The position numbers and the translations under genes were made by a program. The notes beneath the pieces are model-generated. The model ran no database searches, was not told where the DNA came from, and saw only the letters and a list, made by a program, of their open reading frames with translations. Below are positions 16,502 to 24,923 of a DNA stretch of 37,292 bases, piece after piece. Every line of letters begins with the position of its first letter. Positions within the stretch are counted from its first letter, which is position 1. This DNA is from an uncultured Caryophanales bacterium (GTDB lineage: Bacteria > Bacillota_I > Bacilli_A > RF39 > UBA660): NCBI GenBank assembly GCA_946624985.1, contig CAMOSQ010000009.1, forward strand, positions 1 through 37,292, in the 5' to 3' direction.

Positions 16502-18660
16502 GAATAAACCACACTTTCTACTACATCAGATACAAAACTTCCCATTTCTCTACCATTCATAACAACTTTTGTGTCTTTTAAAGCCTCTTTGAATGCGTTT
16601 ACTAAAGTATTGTAGTTTAATGAATTAGCACTATTAGAATTTAAATTTATATCTGTATCAAAGTCAGTAGGTATCATATTACTCATATTTTGAGCAACAT
16701 CTGACATAGTATCTCCGAATCCTTCTTCTATACCTAATGCTAAATTTGTACCAATTTGTTCCTTAAAAACTCTAGATGGAGAATGAATTCCAAATACAGA
16801 CTTGAACTTATTTACAATTCCTTGACCAAAACTACTTACACTATATTTTAGATTTTCCCATTTTTCTTTTATACCTTCCCATAGACCACTTATAAGATGT
16901 CTACCAACATCTTTAATTGCTGAAATACCATTTAATAATCCGCTAACTAATGAACTTATAACTTGAGGTATTTTCGATACTAATTGAGGTATAGCTTGAA
17001 TTAATCCTTTTGCTAATTCTAATTGCAATCTAATTCCTGTTTCAATTATTTTAGGCAGATTATTTACTATTGCATTAACCAGTTTATCTATTATAATTGG
17101 AATCTTATCTATTAATACAGGCAGTGCATTTATTAATCCCTCTGCAATTCCTAAAGTTAATTGAATTCCAGCATCTATAATTAAATCTATATTATCAATT
17201 AATGTTTCAACCATTAATAATAATGCATCCATTATAGTAGGAATTAATGTAGGTAAGCTCTGTGCAATCCCTTTTACTAATTCAACTAATATTGTTATCC
17301 CTGCTTGTAATATCATTGGTAAATTTTCTATTATTGTTTCTACTAATGCTTTAGTTATTTCCATAACTACTGTCATAATTAATGGCATATTTGATGTTAT
17401 TCCAGATACCAATGCTTTAATTATTCTAACGCCTGCATCTAAAAAATTATCAAGTTGTTCTAATATTGCATCTAAAACACTAGGTAATAATTCGATAATT
17501 GAATTTGTTATCTGTTCTGCTACAGGAATTACATTTTGAGATACCGTCATTATACCATCTATTAGATTATAAAGTAATTGTGTTATGTCAGCATTACCAT
17601 TAGCTAAACCTGTTAACATATTTTGCCATGCTGATTTTGTGGCATTAATTGAACCCTGAATTGTACTACTTGCCTCTTTTGCAGTTGTTCCTGTTATTTT
17701 TAGTTCTCCCTGAATAACATGTATAGCATTATAAACGTCATTTAAACTTGCAATGTCATATTCAACTCCACTTATTTTTGTTGCATCTGAGAGTAACCTT
17801 TCCATTTCTGATTTAGTTCCACCATAGCCCAACTTTAAATTATCGAGCATGGTATAATTTTGTTTTGCGAAACCTTGATATGCATTTTGTATACTTTCCA
17901 TAGAAGTACCCATTTTATTAGCATTATCTGCCATGTCTGTGATAGCCATATCAGCGACTTCTGCGCTTTTAGATGTATCGCCATTTAAACTTTGTAATAA
18001 AGATGCACTAAAAGATGTTACAGTTTCCATATATTCGTTTGCACTTAATCCTGCTGTCTTATATGCATTATTTGCATATTCTTGGACTTTTTTAGAACTT
18101 TCTCCAAATAATGTATCAACACCACCTACAAGTTGTTCATAATTACCATAACTTTCTAATGATTGCTTTCCAACAGAAATAAAAGCATTTCCTAATTCCT
18201 TTATTCCATTAGCTAATGTTGAAATACCACTCTTAATAGCATCGCTGATTAAATTAGCTTTTATTATATCTCCAAATTTTAAAGCGTTTTGCCCTGCTTC
18301 TTCCAAATTATCGGAGCTTTTATTTAATTCTCTATTCATTTGATTTAACTCCGCTTGAGCATTGTTTAATTCATTTTGCCATTTTTTTGTTGTTGTACTA
18401 TTTTCATCAGTTTCTTTTTTTGATGCCTCTAAAGCATTTTTAAGGATTTTTACTTTTTCTTCTTGTTCATGAATTTTCTTTGTTAATACTTCATTTGATT
18501 CTTTTAATTTTTTTGATGAACTATCATTCTTATCATACTGACTTGTCACTACTTTCATTTCGCTACTTAAAACTTTCAAGTTGTCACAAATACTAGAAAG
18601 TGCTTTTTTATATTCACTTTCTTGTTGTAGTTTGATAGTTCCTCCAAAACTACTTGCCAT
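16498..18660 (-). CDS. Tail tape measure protein
   Basis: 720 aa. An N-terminal coiled coil (about 20-125, beginning FGGTIKLQQESEYKKALSSI) is followed by the PhageMin_Tail-type block (GNYEQLVGGVDTLFG, SANEYMETVTSFSASLLQSL). A hydrophobic region at about 360-590 is built from roughly 40-residue repeats (ELVKGIAQSLPTLI, GIAEGLINALPVLI, ELAKGLIQAIPQLV). The family signature GIHSPSRVFKEQIG sits near the C-terminus. It sets tail length and is ejected with the DNA. A near-perfect AAGGAGG lies 6 nt before the ATG, overlapping the end of the frameshifted tail chaperone. Confidence 0.95.
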   Translation of the reverse strand: MASSFGGTIKLQQESEYKKALSSICDNLKVLSSEMKVVTSQYDKNDSSSKKLKESNEVLTKKIHEQEEKVKILKNALEASKKETDENSTTTKKWQNELNNAQAELNQMNRELNKSSDNLEEAGQNALKFGDIIKANLISDAIKSGISTLANGIKELGNAFISVGKQSLESYGNYEQLVGGVDTLFGESSKKVQEYANNAYKTAGLSANEYMETVTSFSASLLQSLNGDTSKSAEVADMAITDMADNANKMGTSMESIQNAYQGFAKQNYTMLDNLKLGYGGTKSEMERLLSDATKISGVEYDIASLNDVYNAIHVIQGELKITGTTAKEASSTIQGSINATKSAWQNMLTGLANGNADITQLLYNLIDGIMTVSQNVIPVAEQITNSIIELLPSVLDAILEQLDNFLDAGVRIIKALVSGITSNMPLIMTVVMEITKALVETIIENLPMILQAGITILVELVKGIAQSLPTLIPTIMDALLLMVETLIDNIDLIIDAGIQLTLGIAEGLINALPVLIDKIPIIIDKLVNAIVNNLPKIIETGIRLQLELAKGLIQAIPQLVSKIPQVISSLVSGLLNGISAIKDVGRHLISGLWEGIKEKWENLKYSVSSFGQGIVNKFKSVFGIHSPSRVFKEQIGTNLALGIEEGFGDTMSDVAQNMSNMIPTDFDTDINLNSNSANSLNYNTLVNAFKEALKDTKVVMNGREMGSFVSDVVESVVYS

Positions 18661-18674
18661 ATTCTACCTCCTTT

Positions 18675-19261
18675 CTAATCTGGTAAGAATTCGCCTTCAT
18701 GATTTGCTAATTCTTCTAATTCTCTATAAGTTCTTCCACTTAATTTAAAGTCATAATTATTTCTATAATGTTTAAATAACATTGCGAATTTACGTAATGT
18801 CATTCTCCCAACTTCTTTTTCTGTATATCCTAGTAGACAATGACCTACATATAAAATCCACGAGAAGTCAATTTTTCCATCATCATTCTCGTGGACTACG
18901 CGTTTTTTGAGTTTTCTTCTTCATCTTGTGTTGAAGATAAAGATAAATCTTTTACTGCTTTTAAAACATTTTCCAATCCTGCATCGGTTATAATTCTTCC
19001 AACTTGTTTTAGATTTACAAACTCCTGTTTTGTTTCAGATGTCTCATTCTTTATATCGATACCTTCATTAATCATTGAAAGCAACCCTGCTTTTAAATCT
19101 GAAATTTTAGGTACTCCATCACTATCTGTAGTTTCAACTACTTTTCCCCATTCAGATATACTTCCATAATTTTCTTGAATTTCTTCCAACACATTCAAAT
19201 TAAAAACTATTGGATAATCACCATAATTTTGCGTATGTATACAACCTGTCTTATCTTTCAT
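18675..19261 (-). CDS. Tail assembly chaperone fusion (gpGT-type) made by -1 frameshift
   Basis: The short chaperone frame (18896-19261) contains A AAA AAC at 18902-18908, just before its TAG. A -1 slip there joins it to an otherwise start-less frame running to TAG at 18675, adding about 75 residues (RVVHENDDGKIDFSWILYVG...LSGRTYRELEELANHEGEFLPD) for a 195-residue fusion. A perfect 10-bp stem (18886-18895 with 18857-18866) begins 6 nt after the slippery site, the standard stimulator geometry. gpG/gpGT pairs of this kind sit just before the tape measure in lambda-like and HK97-like phages and load it during tail assembly. The frame after the site has no ribosome site of its own. Confidence 0.85.
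18857..18908 (-). promoter_or_regulatory. Programmed -1 ribosomal frameshift site with stimulatory stem-loop
   Basis: Slippery heptamer A AAA AAC in the correct phase (18902-18908), 6-nt spacer holding the zero-frame TAG, and a 10-bp perfect hairpin TCCACGAGAA/TTCTCGTGGA with a 19-nt loop. All three canonical elements are present. Confidence 0.88.
18896..19261 (-). CDS. Tail assembly chaperone, short form (gpG-type)
   Basis: 121 aa from ATG 19261, which has TGGAGG 5 nt upstream; an ATG 12 nt earlier would place the start inside that site. It is an alpha-helical, acidic-tailed protein (YPIVFNLNVLEEIQENYG, then DEEENSKNA) as in the short tail chaperones located between major tail protein and tape measure. 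It is the unshifted product of the slippery site described for the fusion. It starts just after an intrinsic terminator. Confidence 0.85.
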   Translation of the reverse strand: MKDKTGCIHTQNYGDYPIVFNLNVLEEIQENYGSISEWGKVVETTDSDGVPKISDLKAGLLSMINEGIDIKNETSETKQEFVNLKQVGRIITDAGLENVLKAVKDLSLSSTQDEEENSKNA

Positions 19262-19275
19262 AAATACCTCCATAT

Positions 19276-19311
19276 AAAAAAATAAGACTAGACATAAAAT
19301 CTAGCCTTATT
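19276..19311 (-). terminator. Intrinsic terminator after the major tail protein pair
   Basis: Minus strand 12-bp stem (19300-19311 with 19281-19292, one G-T pair), 7-nt loop, then at least five T residues. It overlaps the stop of the 52-aa gene and precedes the chaperone. It likely lowers transcription from the abundant capsid/tube genes into the minor tail genes. Confidence 0.8.
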
Positions 19312-19465
19312 TTGTCTTATCATTATTTTTAGATGTTTTATCTTTAACGGCTTCAAAGAAAACCTTGTTTTTTTCGTACATTTCTTTTGAAATATCATAA
19401 TTTTTGCCTTCAACAAAAACTCTTTCCCTATTTTCTTGACATGTACTTTTACATTTAACTTCCAT
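19307..19465 (-). CDS. Small Cys/Lys-rich phage protein
   Basis: 52 aa, with two cysteines near the start (MEVKCKSTCQENRERVFVEG) and a Lys-rich helical end. It has a strong AGGAGG site 5 nt before the ATG. It sits directly after the major tail protein. Function not recognised; the CxxxC pair is too small for a confident zinc-site call. Confidence 0.65.
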   Translation of the reverse strand: MEVKCKSTCQENRERVFVEGKNYDISKEMYEKNKVFFEAVKDKTSKNNDKTK

Positions 19466-19474
19466 TTTTTCCTC

Positions 19475-20071
19475 CTAATTTGTTGAAGGTGTCAATAATG
19501 TATCTAAATAAGTTTCAGCAGCTGCTTCAGTATCAAAAGTCTTATGTTTTTCCCAATCACCAACAGCAAATCCATTCATTGCTGTTTCTAATGCATAAAC
19601 TTTAGCCTCGATTGTAGTTGTTCCAAACTCAATATTTTCTCCTCTTGTTTTTGCGTCAGTTGTTATGTTTGTACATTTACATCTTGGAAAAAATTCAACC
19701 TTATACTTTTTAACACCACTAATCATTTTAGTAACAATATGTCCATATCCGAATTCTGGAGCGCTATCATTTACATTTTTTGTAACTTCTCCTGCATTTG
19801 TTCCTGTTGAAATACTATTTCCCATTAAAGTAGATTCTTTTGTATCATCGTCATTAGCGACAGTAATTGTTAAAGTACCACTTTTGAAACTGTAATCAGA
19901 TTCAGCTAATGCATCATCAGCATATAATTCAGCATTGTTATATTCTGGAGCAAATTTTTCATCTATAACTTTTTCTAATTTAGGTACTGTAGAATTTACT
20001 AAAGCACTATACTTATTAGTTTCTTGATCAATAGTATTGAACTTTCCTTTTTTAAATCCAATTCTGGCCAT
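19475..20071 (-). CDS. Major tail protein (phi13 family)
   Basis: 198 aa. It has the MARIGFKKGKFNTID start and body features of phi13-type tube proteins: APEYNNAELYADDALAESD, SGTLTITVANDD, APEFGYGHIVTKMISGVKKYKVEFFPRCKC, and TIEAKVYALETAMNGFAVGDWE. It polymerises into the tail tube. It overlaps the tail terminator-like gene upstream by 20 nt and has AAGGAT before the ATG. Confidence 0.93.
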   Translation of the reverse strand: MARIGFKKGKFNTIDQETNKYSALVNSTVPKLEKVIDEKFAPEYNNAELYADDALAESDYSFKSGTLTITVANDDDTKESTLMGNSISTGTNAGEVTKNVNDSAPEFGYGHIVTKMISGVKKYKVEFFPRCKCTNITTDAKTRGENIEFGTTTIEAKVYALETAMNGFAVGDWEKHKTFDTEAAAETYLDTLLTPSTN

Positions 20072-20417
20072 CTGTAATCATCCTTTCTTTTTGCCATGTA
20101 GTGACCTTATGAAAAAAACGAGTATCTTTTTCATAGATATCCTCGCTATCCTCATCCCAAGTCCAATCGGCGTTATATAATTTTTTCTTTACTTCTTTTA
20201 AAATATCTAAATAATTGCCTTTAGTATAAATATGTATGTCATAAGTACTTACAGTTGCTAATACCTCATCATCACCAAAAAAAATAGGTTCTTCACCTAA
20301 TGAATTATAAACAATATAAGTTTCTTCTGATCCTTCATAGTCTAAAAATTCAAATGGAATCTTTTTATTATTTACTGTAAAATCGGCAAATAATGTTTCT
20401 AATTCTTGATTCTTCAT
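20052..20417 (-). CDS. Tail completion / tail terminator-like protein
   Basis: 121 aa. The alpha/beta pattern (YIVYNSLGEEPIFFGDDEVLATVSTYDIHIYTK, YLDILKEVKKKLYNADWTW) fits the small minor-capsid/tail-terminator family encoded between HK97 gp10-like and major tail genes. It would cap the tail tube for head joining. The assignment rests on position and fold-like pattern, with only moderate sequence recognition. Confidence 0.65.
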   Translation of the reverse strand: MKNQELETLFADFTVNNKKIPFEFLDYEGSEETYIVYNSLGEEPIFFGDDEVLATVSTYDIHIYTKGNYLDILKEVKKKLYNADWTWDEDSEDIYEKDTRFFHKVTTWQKERMITDGQNWI

Positions 20418-20833
20418 TATTCTTTTGGTAAATACCTTTCTTGAACTTTTAACATTTCTTGTTCAATATCTTTCTTTTTAAATGACTTTCTAAAAAATGG
20501 TTTAGGAGCTTCACCTCTAGATGTTCCTCTTTCTCTTGCGTTTGCTACAAGTGCTGCTGGAACTTCTTGGCCATTTTCGTTTGTAAAATATCCATAAAAA
20601 CCAACCTTAGTATTAATGCTATCATCACTTGTTTTATACGTCCTAGTGATTTTTAAGCATTTCTCTAAATTATCTGTTTTTTTAAAAGACTTTTTCATAT
20701 TAGAAACAACATTCTTATGAACAACTTTTGCGCCTGCTCTTGTCATTTCTTTACACATTTGTTCACTATTTTCTGCCAGTTCTTCTAATTCTTTTATAAG
20801 TTCATATGGAAGTTCTGCTACAAATTTAGCCAT
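20417..20833 (-). CDS. HK97 gp10-like head-tail protein
   Basis: 138 aa. The gp10 family pattern is visible: an N-terminal helix with AGAKVVHKNVVSNMKKSF, then VGFYGYF..., and ARERGTSRGEAPKPFFRKSF near the end, the usual G-x-(x)-P-F(F)-R motif. It is part of the head-tail joining or tail completion machinery. It shares one base with the downstream gene. Confidence 0.85.
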   Translation of the reverse strand: MAKFVAELPYELIKELEELAENSEQMCKEMTRAGAKVVHKNVVSNMKKSFKKTDNLEKCLKITRTYKTSDDSINTKVGFYGYFTNENGQEVPAALVANARERGTSRGEAPKPFFRKSFKKKDIEQEMLKVQERYLPKE

Positions 20834-21160
20834 TTATTTAGTAACCTCTTTAGCTTGAATTTCTAGTTCTACGTTTGACTCATCTATATTGTTTAAATAT
20901 TCAATTGTATATGTCTTACCATTATATTTGATAAGCATATCTCTTCTTATCTCAGTTTTTGGATATCTGATTGTAAAATTGGTATAAGCTTTTTCAAAAT
21001 CACTATTGTTCATTATCAAAGTCATACCTCTTGTTGTTTTTATATTAGCATAAGTAGTTAAGACAATGACTTCTTGTGCTTGCTTAAATCCATCATTGTC
21101 TTTTTGAACTACTTTTTCATAAATACTTATTTTCTTATTATATTTACCTGCATTTATCAT
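20834..21160 (-). CDS. Head-tail adaptor (SPP1 gp16 / stopper-like)
   Basis: 108 aa beta-rich protein: INAGKYNKKISIYEKVVQKDNDGFKQ, TTYANIKTTRG, FTIRYPKTEIRRDMLIKYNGKTYTIEYLNNIDE. This is the standard phage head-tail joining protein pattern (phage_H_T_join). It plugs the connector below the portal. ATGA-type overlap with the connector gene upstream. Confidence 0.88.
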   Translation of the reverse strand: MINAGKYNKKISIYEKVVQKDNDGFKQAQEVIVLTTYANIKTTRGMTLIMNNSDFEKAYTNFTIRYPKTEIRRDMLIKYNGKTYTIEYLNNIDESNVELEIQAKEVTK

Positions 21161-21447
21161 AAAAGATTTATCCTATGTCTACCTAATATAGTATCAATTA
21201 CTTTATTAGTATTTGATTTATCAACATAAAGTGTTCTATTATCATGCATATCCTGGCATAACACATAGATTGCTATAATAAAATCTTCATGTTCATCTAA
21301 ATCTTCAAGGCCTGTTTCATCTTTTATATACTTTTTGGCAACTTTTAGATAAGTATCAATTGTTTTTTTTATGCTATCATCTAATTCTGCTATTCTTAAA
21401 TAATCTGCAATATCTTCTATTTTGATATCGCTTACTTTATTAATCAT
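21157..21447 (-). CDS. Head-tail connector (HK97 gp6-like)
   Basis: 96 aa, all helical: DIKIEDIADYLRI, IDTYLKVAKKYIKDETG, FIIAIYVLCQDMHDNRTLY. It matches the gp6/gp15-like connector family whose ring sits under the portal. AAGGAGG before the ATG. Confidence 0.88.
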   Translation of the reverse strand: MINKVSDIKIEDIADYLRIAELDDSIKKTIDTYLKVAKKYIKDETGLEDLDEHEDFIIAIYVLCQDMHDNRTLYVDKSNTNKVIDTILGRHRINLL

Positions 21448-21491
21448 ATTCTACCTCCTTCGAGGAATAAAGCCTAAACAACATGATTATT

Positions 21492-21830
21492 TTATTCAGA
21501 TTGATTTTCTTCTGATTCTTCAGGTTCATCATCATTATTTTGATGTGAACCTTCATCATTGCTTTGAACTAAATCTGATTCAGAAGAATTAATTTGCGCT
21601 TGTAATTGCTCAATTATTTCTTCTTTTTCAGTTATAGTTGATTGCAATTCTTCTATTGTTTTATTAGCCTCAGCTAATTCATTTTGCAATTGTTTTGTAT
21701 TAGAAACAACATATTTCTTTATTAATTTTGCTTTTAGCAAGTCTTTTGCTAAAGCTTCATCTGTTATTTCTCGTACTTCACCAACTGCCATAGAAATGAT
21801 ACCGCTGAAACTTTGATTTGCTTCGTACAT
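21492..21830 (-). CDS. Coiled-coil acidic protein downstream of the capsid gene
   Basis: 112 aa. Residues 1-40 form a small domain (MYEANQSFSGIISMAVGEVREITDEALAKDLLKAKLIKKY). Next comes a coiled coil (about 45-85, LQNELAEANKTIEELQ) and a Ser/Glu/Asp-rich acidic tail. The N-terminal part resembles small head proteins often found after HK97-type capsids. It may decorate or link capsid and connector; no firm family. Confidence 0.6.
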   Translation of the reverse strand: MYEANQSFSGIISMAVGEVREITDEALAKDLLKAKLIKKYVVSNTKQLQNELAEANKTIEELQSTITEKEEIIEQLQAQINSSESDLVQSNDEGSHQNNDDEPEESEENQSE

Positions 21831-21842
21831 ATTAACCTCCTA

Positions 21843-22988
21843 TTATGCTGCTGGTGTAGTTGCTACTGCAATCTTTTGAGTATTTTCGATTCTTGAATCT
21901 AATTCAGCATATCCACATACTCCAATTGCGTGTTGTGTAGCATATTTTTCTAACAAAACATTAACCTCAAAATCTTCTGATATTTTAAATGCTAATCCGC
22001 TTGCATCTCCGTAGAATATTACATTAGTATCTACTTGTCCAAGATTTTTAATGTTTTCTGATGAGAATACAGGTTTTCCAAGTAATTCATAATCCCAATC
22101 TTTATTAAATACTTGGTTTAGTAAATAATTTCCTTGACCATCTCTTAATTTTCTTATTGCTTTTCTTGTTGCTCTACTCATATACCATGCAGATGATGGT
22201 TGATATACATCTGGAACAGTTTCTTGAATATCTATTAGTTCATCAGAAGTGATAGCACTCTTGCTTGCTAATACTACTTTCATAGCTGTAGTATCATATG
22301 AACCACTAATTCCTACTATTTTGTTAGCTGTACCGTAGAATCCTTCTCTTTCTACAAATGATTTATACTTTAAAGCTAATCTGTCAATAGCAAATTGTAC
22401 TAATTCAAAATCAGTATTTTTTAGCAATGACTTAGATATTTTTACTAATCCGCCTGTTAAAAAACCTGTTAATGTGATTGTTGAAAATTTATTAGCTTTT
22501 TCCTCTAATTCACTGAATTCTTGAGCGTATGTTACTTGTACGTCATCTTGTGATGTGTTAACTTTTGGAATAATCAAAGTACCTTTTTCATAATACTTTG
22601 TTGCCCTTGCAAATAAAGGTGATATTTCAGCAACTTTATCCATGATTTTTTTAACAATTGTTGTTGGAATAATTGCACCATTATCTCCTTTTGTCATTTG
22701 AGAGGCTTCATTCTTAATACCATTTCTTAACACATTGGCAAAAGATTTGATATCTTTTTCTTCTTGAGACATAACTACTTTGTCTTCTACTTTTACTTCT
22801 TTAACTTCCATTTTGTTCACCTTTTCCTCCATTTCAATTGTGTTTTCAATATCTTCAATTTCGTTCATGATATTGTCGAAGTTTTCTTTTTCTTCTTTAG
22901 TTACTGCTCTATTTTCAGCCTTAGCAGTAGCAACTATCTTTTCGGCTTGTTCTTTTAAGTCATTAGACTTTTCAATTAATTCTTTCAT
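21843..22988 (-). CDS. HK97-family major capsid protein
   Basis: 381 aa. The first 80 or so residues are a coiled-coil scaffolding (delta) region rich in Lys/Glu. The rest is the mature shell: GAIIPTTIVKKIMDKVAEISPLF, LLKNTDFELVQFAIDRLALKY, WYMSRATRKAIRKLRDGQGNYLL, GKPVFSSENI and VIFYGDASGLAF. All are hallmarks of HK97 gp5 fold capsids. Cleavage of the delta region would be done by the ClpP-like protease encoded immediately upstream (1-nt spacing). AAAGGAGG precedes the ATG. Confidence 0.97.
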   Translation of the reverse strand: MKELIEKSNDLKEQAEKIVATAKAENRAVTKEEKENFDNIMNEIEDIENTIEMEEKVNKMEVKEVKVEDKVVMSQEEKDIKSFANVLRNGIKNEASQMTKGDNGAIIPTTIVKKIMDKVAEISPLFARATKYYEKGTLIIPKVNTSQDDVQVTYAQEFSELEEKANKFSTITLTGFLTGGLVKISKSLLKNTDFELVQFAIDRLALKYKSFVEREGFYGTANKIVGISGSYDTTAMKVVLASKSAITSDELIDIQETVPDVYQPSSAWYMSRATRKAIRKLRDGQGNYLLNQVFNKDWDYELLGKPVFSSENIKNLGQVDTNVIFYGDASGLAFKISEDFEVNVLLEKYATQHAIGVCGYAELDSRIENTQKIAVATTPAA

Positions 22989-23735
22989 CTACTTTTCCTC
23001 CTTTAAAGAATTTAATTTATCGTCAAAATACGAGTAATCAATATTTTGAACTACCTCAACAATTTCTTGTCGTTTAGGCTCTTCCTTTTTGTTTTTAAAC
23101 ATATCAGGTACATTCTTATAACACTTAAATAAATTTTTATCTAAACATGCTGTACCTTCTTTTGTTTCATTTAATAAATTAATATTAAAAAGGTCATCTA
23201 CTTCTTTAGCAGATAACCAACTTTCAACTTCTATTAAATTTTTGATTGTTTCTGTATCACATTTAGCTTTTTTTTCATACAAAGGAATCATTACATTGTC
23301 TTCAATTGAATTTAATGTATCAATTTCTTTTTGCATATCATTAGCATTTCCCCATGCAATACTCATTGGCTTATGGACCATTAACATTGAATTTGTATAC
23401 ATGTTAATAACATCTGCCACCATAATTAAAAATGAAGCAGCACTTGCAGCTAATCCATCAACATAAGCATTAATTGTTATATGCTTTGTTTCTTTTGCTC
23501 TTTGAAGCATAGATGCCATTGTAGATGCAGCGAAAACTGAACCACCTGGAGAATTAACATACATATTTAATGTTGAATAATCATTAATATTGTCTAATGT
23601 AGCCTTAAAATCATTTAAATCTACATCTGATTCACTAGGCCACCAATCATCGTCTTTATTATCTGTAATAGCACCATAAATGTATAGATCACTACTTTTT
23701 TCTGTTTCATTTTTAAATTCGTAAAACTTACTCAT
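22989..23735 (-). CDS. ClpP-like (S14) prohead protease
   Basis: 248 aa from ATG 23735, which has AAGGAGGTGA 5 nt upstream; a longer frame begins within that site. Catalytic elements of phage ClpP-type proteases: oxyanion NSPGG (61-65), nucleophile Ser98 in GLAASAAS and His121 in MVHKP. It cleaves the capsid delta domain during prohead maturation. It overlaps the portal gene and leads directly into the capsid gene. Confidence 0.94.
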   Translation of the reverse strand: MSKFYEFKNETEKSSDLYIYGAITDNKDDDWWPSESDVDLNDFKATLDNINDYSTLNMYVNSPGGSVFAASTMASMLQRAKETKHITINAYVDGLAASAASFLIMVADVINMYTNSMLMVHKPMSIAWGNANDMQKEIDTLNSIEDNVMIPLYEKKAKCDTETIKNLIEVESWLSAKEVDDLFNINLLNETKEGTACLDKNLFKCYKNVPDMFKNKKEEPKRQEIVEVVQNIDYSYFDDKLNSLKEEK

Positions 23736-24909
23736 TTGCATCACCTCCTTCACCTATTTTTTTCTCTGCATCAGTGTTTGGTGTGTAAAATTTCTTTTCT
23801 TTTGTATCATAGATAACATTTCCTAAAGACATAGCAACAATATCTAATCCTTCGATTGAATCATAATCCTCTAAATACCTTATTTCGTTTAACGTTATCC
23901 ATCCAGTTTCTTTGGCAATCTTATAGGCTTCGAATCTTTCTTTTAATGTACCTTTTAATGCTTCTTTTAAATCAAAAGCAAAATATCTAGTTTTCTTTTC
24001 TTTTTCAAGTAATAAATTCCTATTTAAAGCACATTCAAAGGCGGATATAATCGGTTGAATTGCTTCCTTAAAAGTGTCACTATAATTGTCTTTTATATGA
24101 AAAATACCATCAATTTCTTTGTTGAGGGTATTTTTACTTTCATTTAATTGCATTTCAACACTAGAACTAGATGATTCTTTAAAATCAAGTCCTTTATTTA
24201 AAACAACAACATTAGATTCGTTATTAGAATATAGTTTTTTCCAAGCTGCTTTTAATTTTTCTATTGCCTCATTAGTCAAAACATTTTCTGATTTTAAAAA
24301 ACCTTTTTTGTTACCACCAGTTTTTAATAAGATTAATTGATATAACATTGTTTGATATGCTGTTTCAATTGCTTTTGAAACTTGTTGTGTTACTCCTGTT
24401 CCTGAATAACCATTTTTTGTATTTCGTAATAATTTTATAAAATCATAATCTTGATAATCCTTACCATTTATAGTAAAATGATAAGATTTAAATATTGGAT
24501 CTTCATTATAAAAGATATCAATCTTATTAGGTTCTACATAATTTAAAGACTTAACTGTATTACGCGTTTTATTTATATATGCATATCCACCTTTATCAAG
24601 TAAATAATCTTCTACTATTGCTCTTTTAAATTGAACTCCGTCTAATGTATCTTTAGTATCATCATTCAAAAGATTTACTCTAGAATCTTCTATTTCTTTG
24701 ACTTTTTTATCTTCTGTGATTTCATATAGCTTTATTGGAATCATTGCTATTGTTCCACATATAAAATCAACTGCTTTAAAAACTGCTGGCAAAGTCATAG
24801 CTTCATTTCTGCCTATTGTTTCTCCCTCAAGAAGTGCCTTTAACAAAATATCATCAACTGAATCAACGGTAATTTCATTTTTTTTCTTAAATATCTTTGG
24901 CCATTTCAT
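23728..24909 (-). CDS. Portal protein (HK97 gp3 family)
   Basis: 393 aa, matching HK97-type portals: MTLPAVFKAVDFICGTIAMIPIKLYE, VEDYLLDKGGYAYI, GYSGTGVTQQVSKAIETAYQT, and ERFEAYKIAKETGWITLNEIRYLED in the crown-proximal part. It forms the dodecameric DNA gate at one capsid vertex and docks the terminase encoded upstream. AAGGAGGTGAG before ATG. Its 3' end overlaps the protease start. Confidence 0.96.
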   Translation of the reverse strand: MKWPKIFKKKNEITVDSVDDILLKALLEGETIGRNEAMTLPAVFKAVDFICGTIAMIPIKLYEITEDKKVKEIEDSRVNLLNDDTKDTLDGVQFKRAIVEDYLLDKGGYAYINKTRNTVKSLNYVEPNKIDIFYNEDPIFKSYHFTINGKDYQDYDFIKLLRNTKNGYSGTGVTQQVSKAIETAYQTMLYQLILLKTGGNKKGFLKSENVLTNEAIEKLKAAWKKLYSNNESNVVVLNKGLDFKESSSSSVEMQLNESKNTLNKEIDGIFHIKDNYSDTFKEAIQPIISAFECALNRNLLLEKEKKTRYFAFDLKEALKGTLKERFEAYKIAKETGWITLNEIRYLEDYDSIEGLDIVAMSLGNVIYDTKEKKFYTPNTDAEKKIGEGGDANE

Positions 24910-24923
24910 TCTTTCTCACCTCC

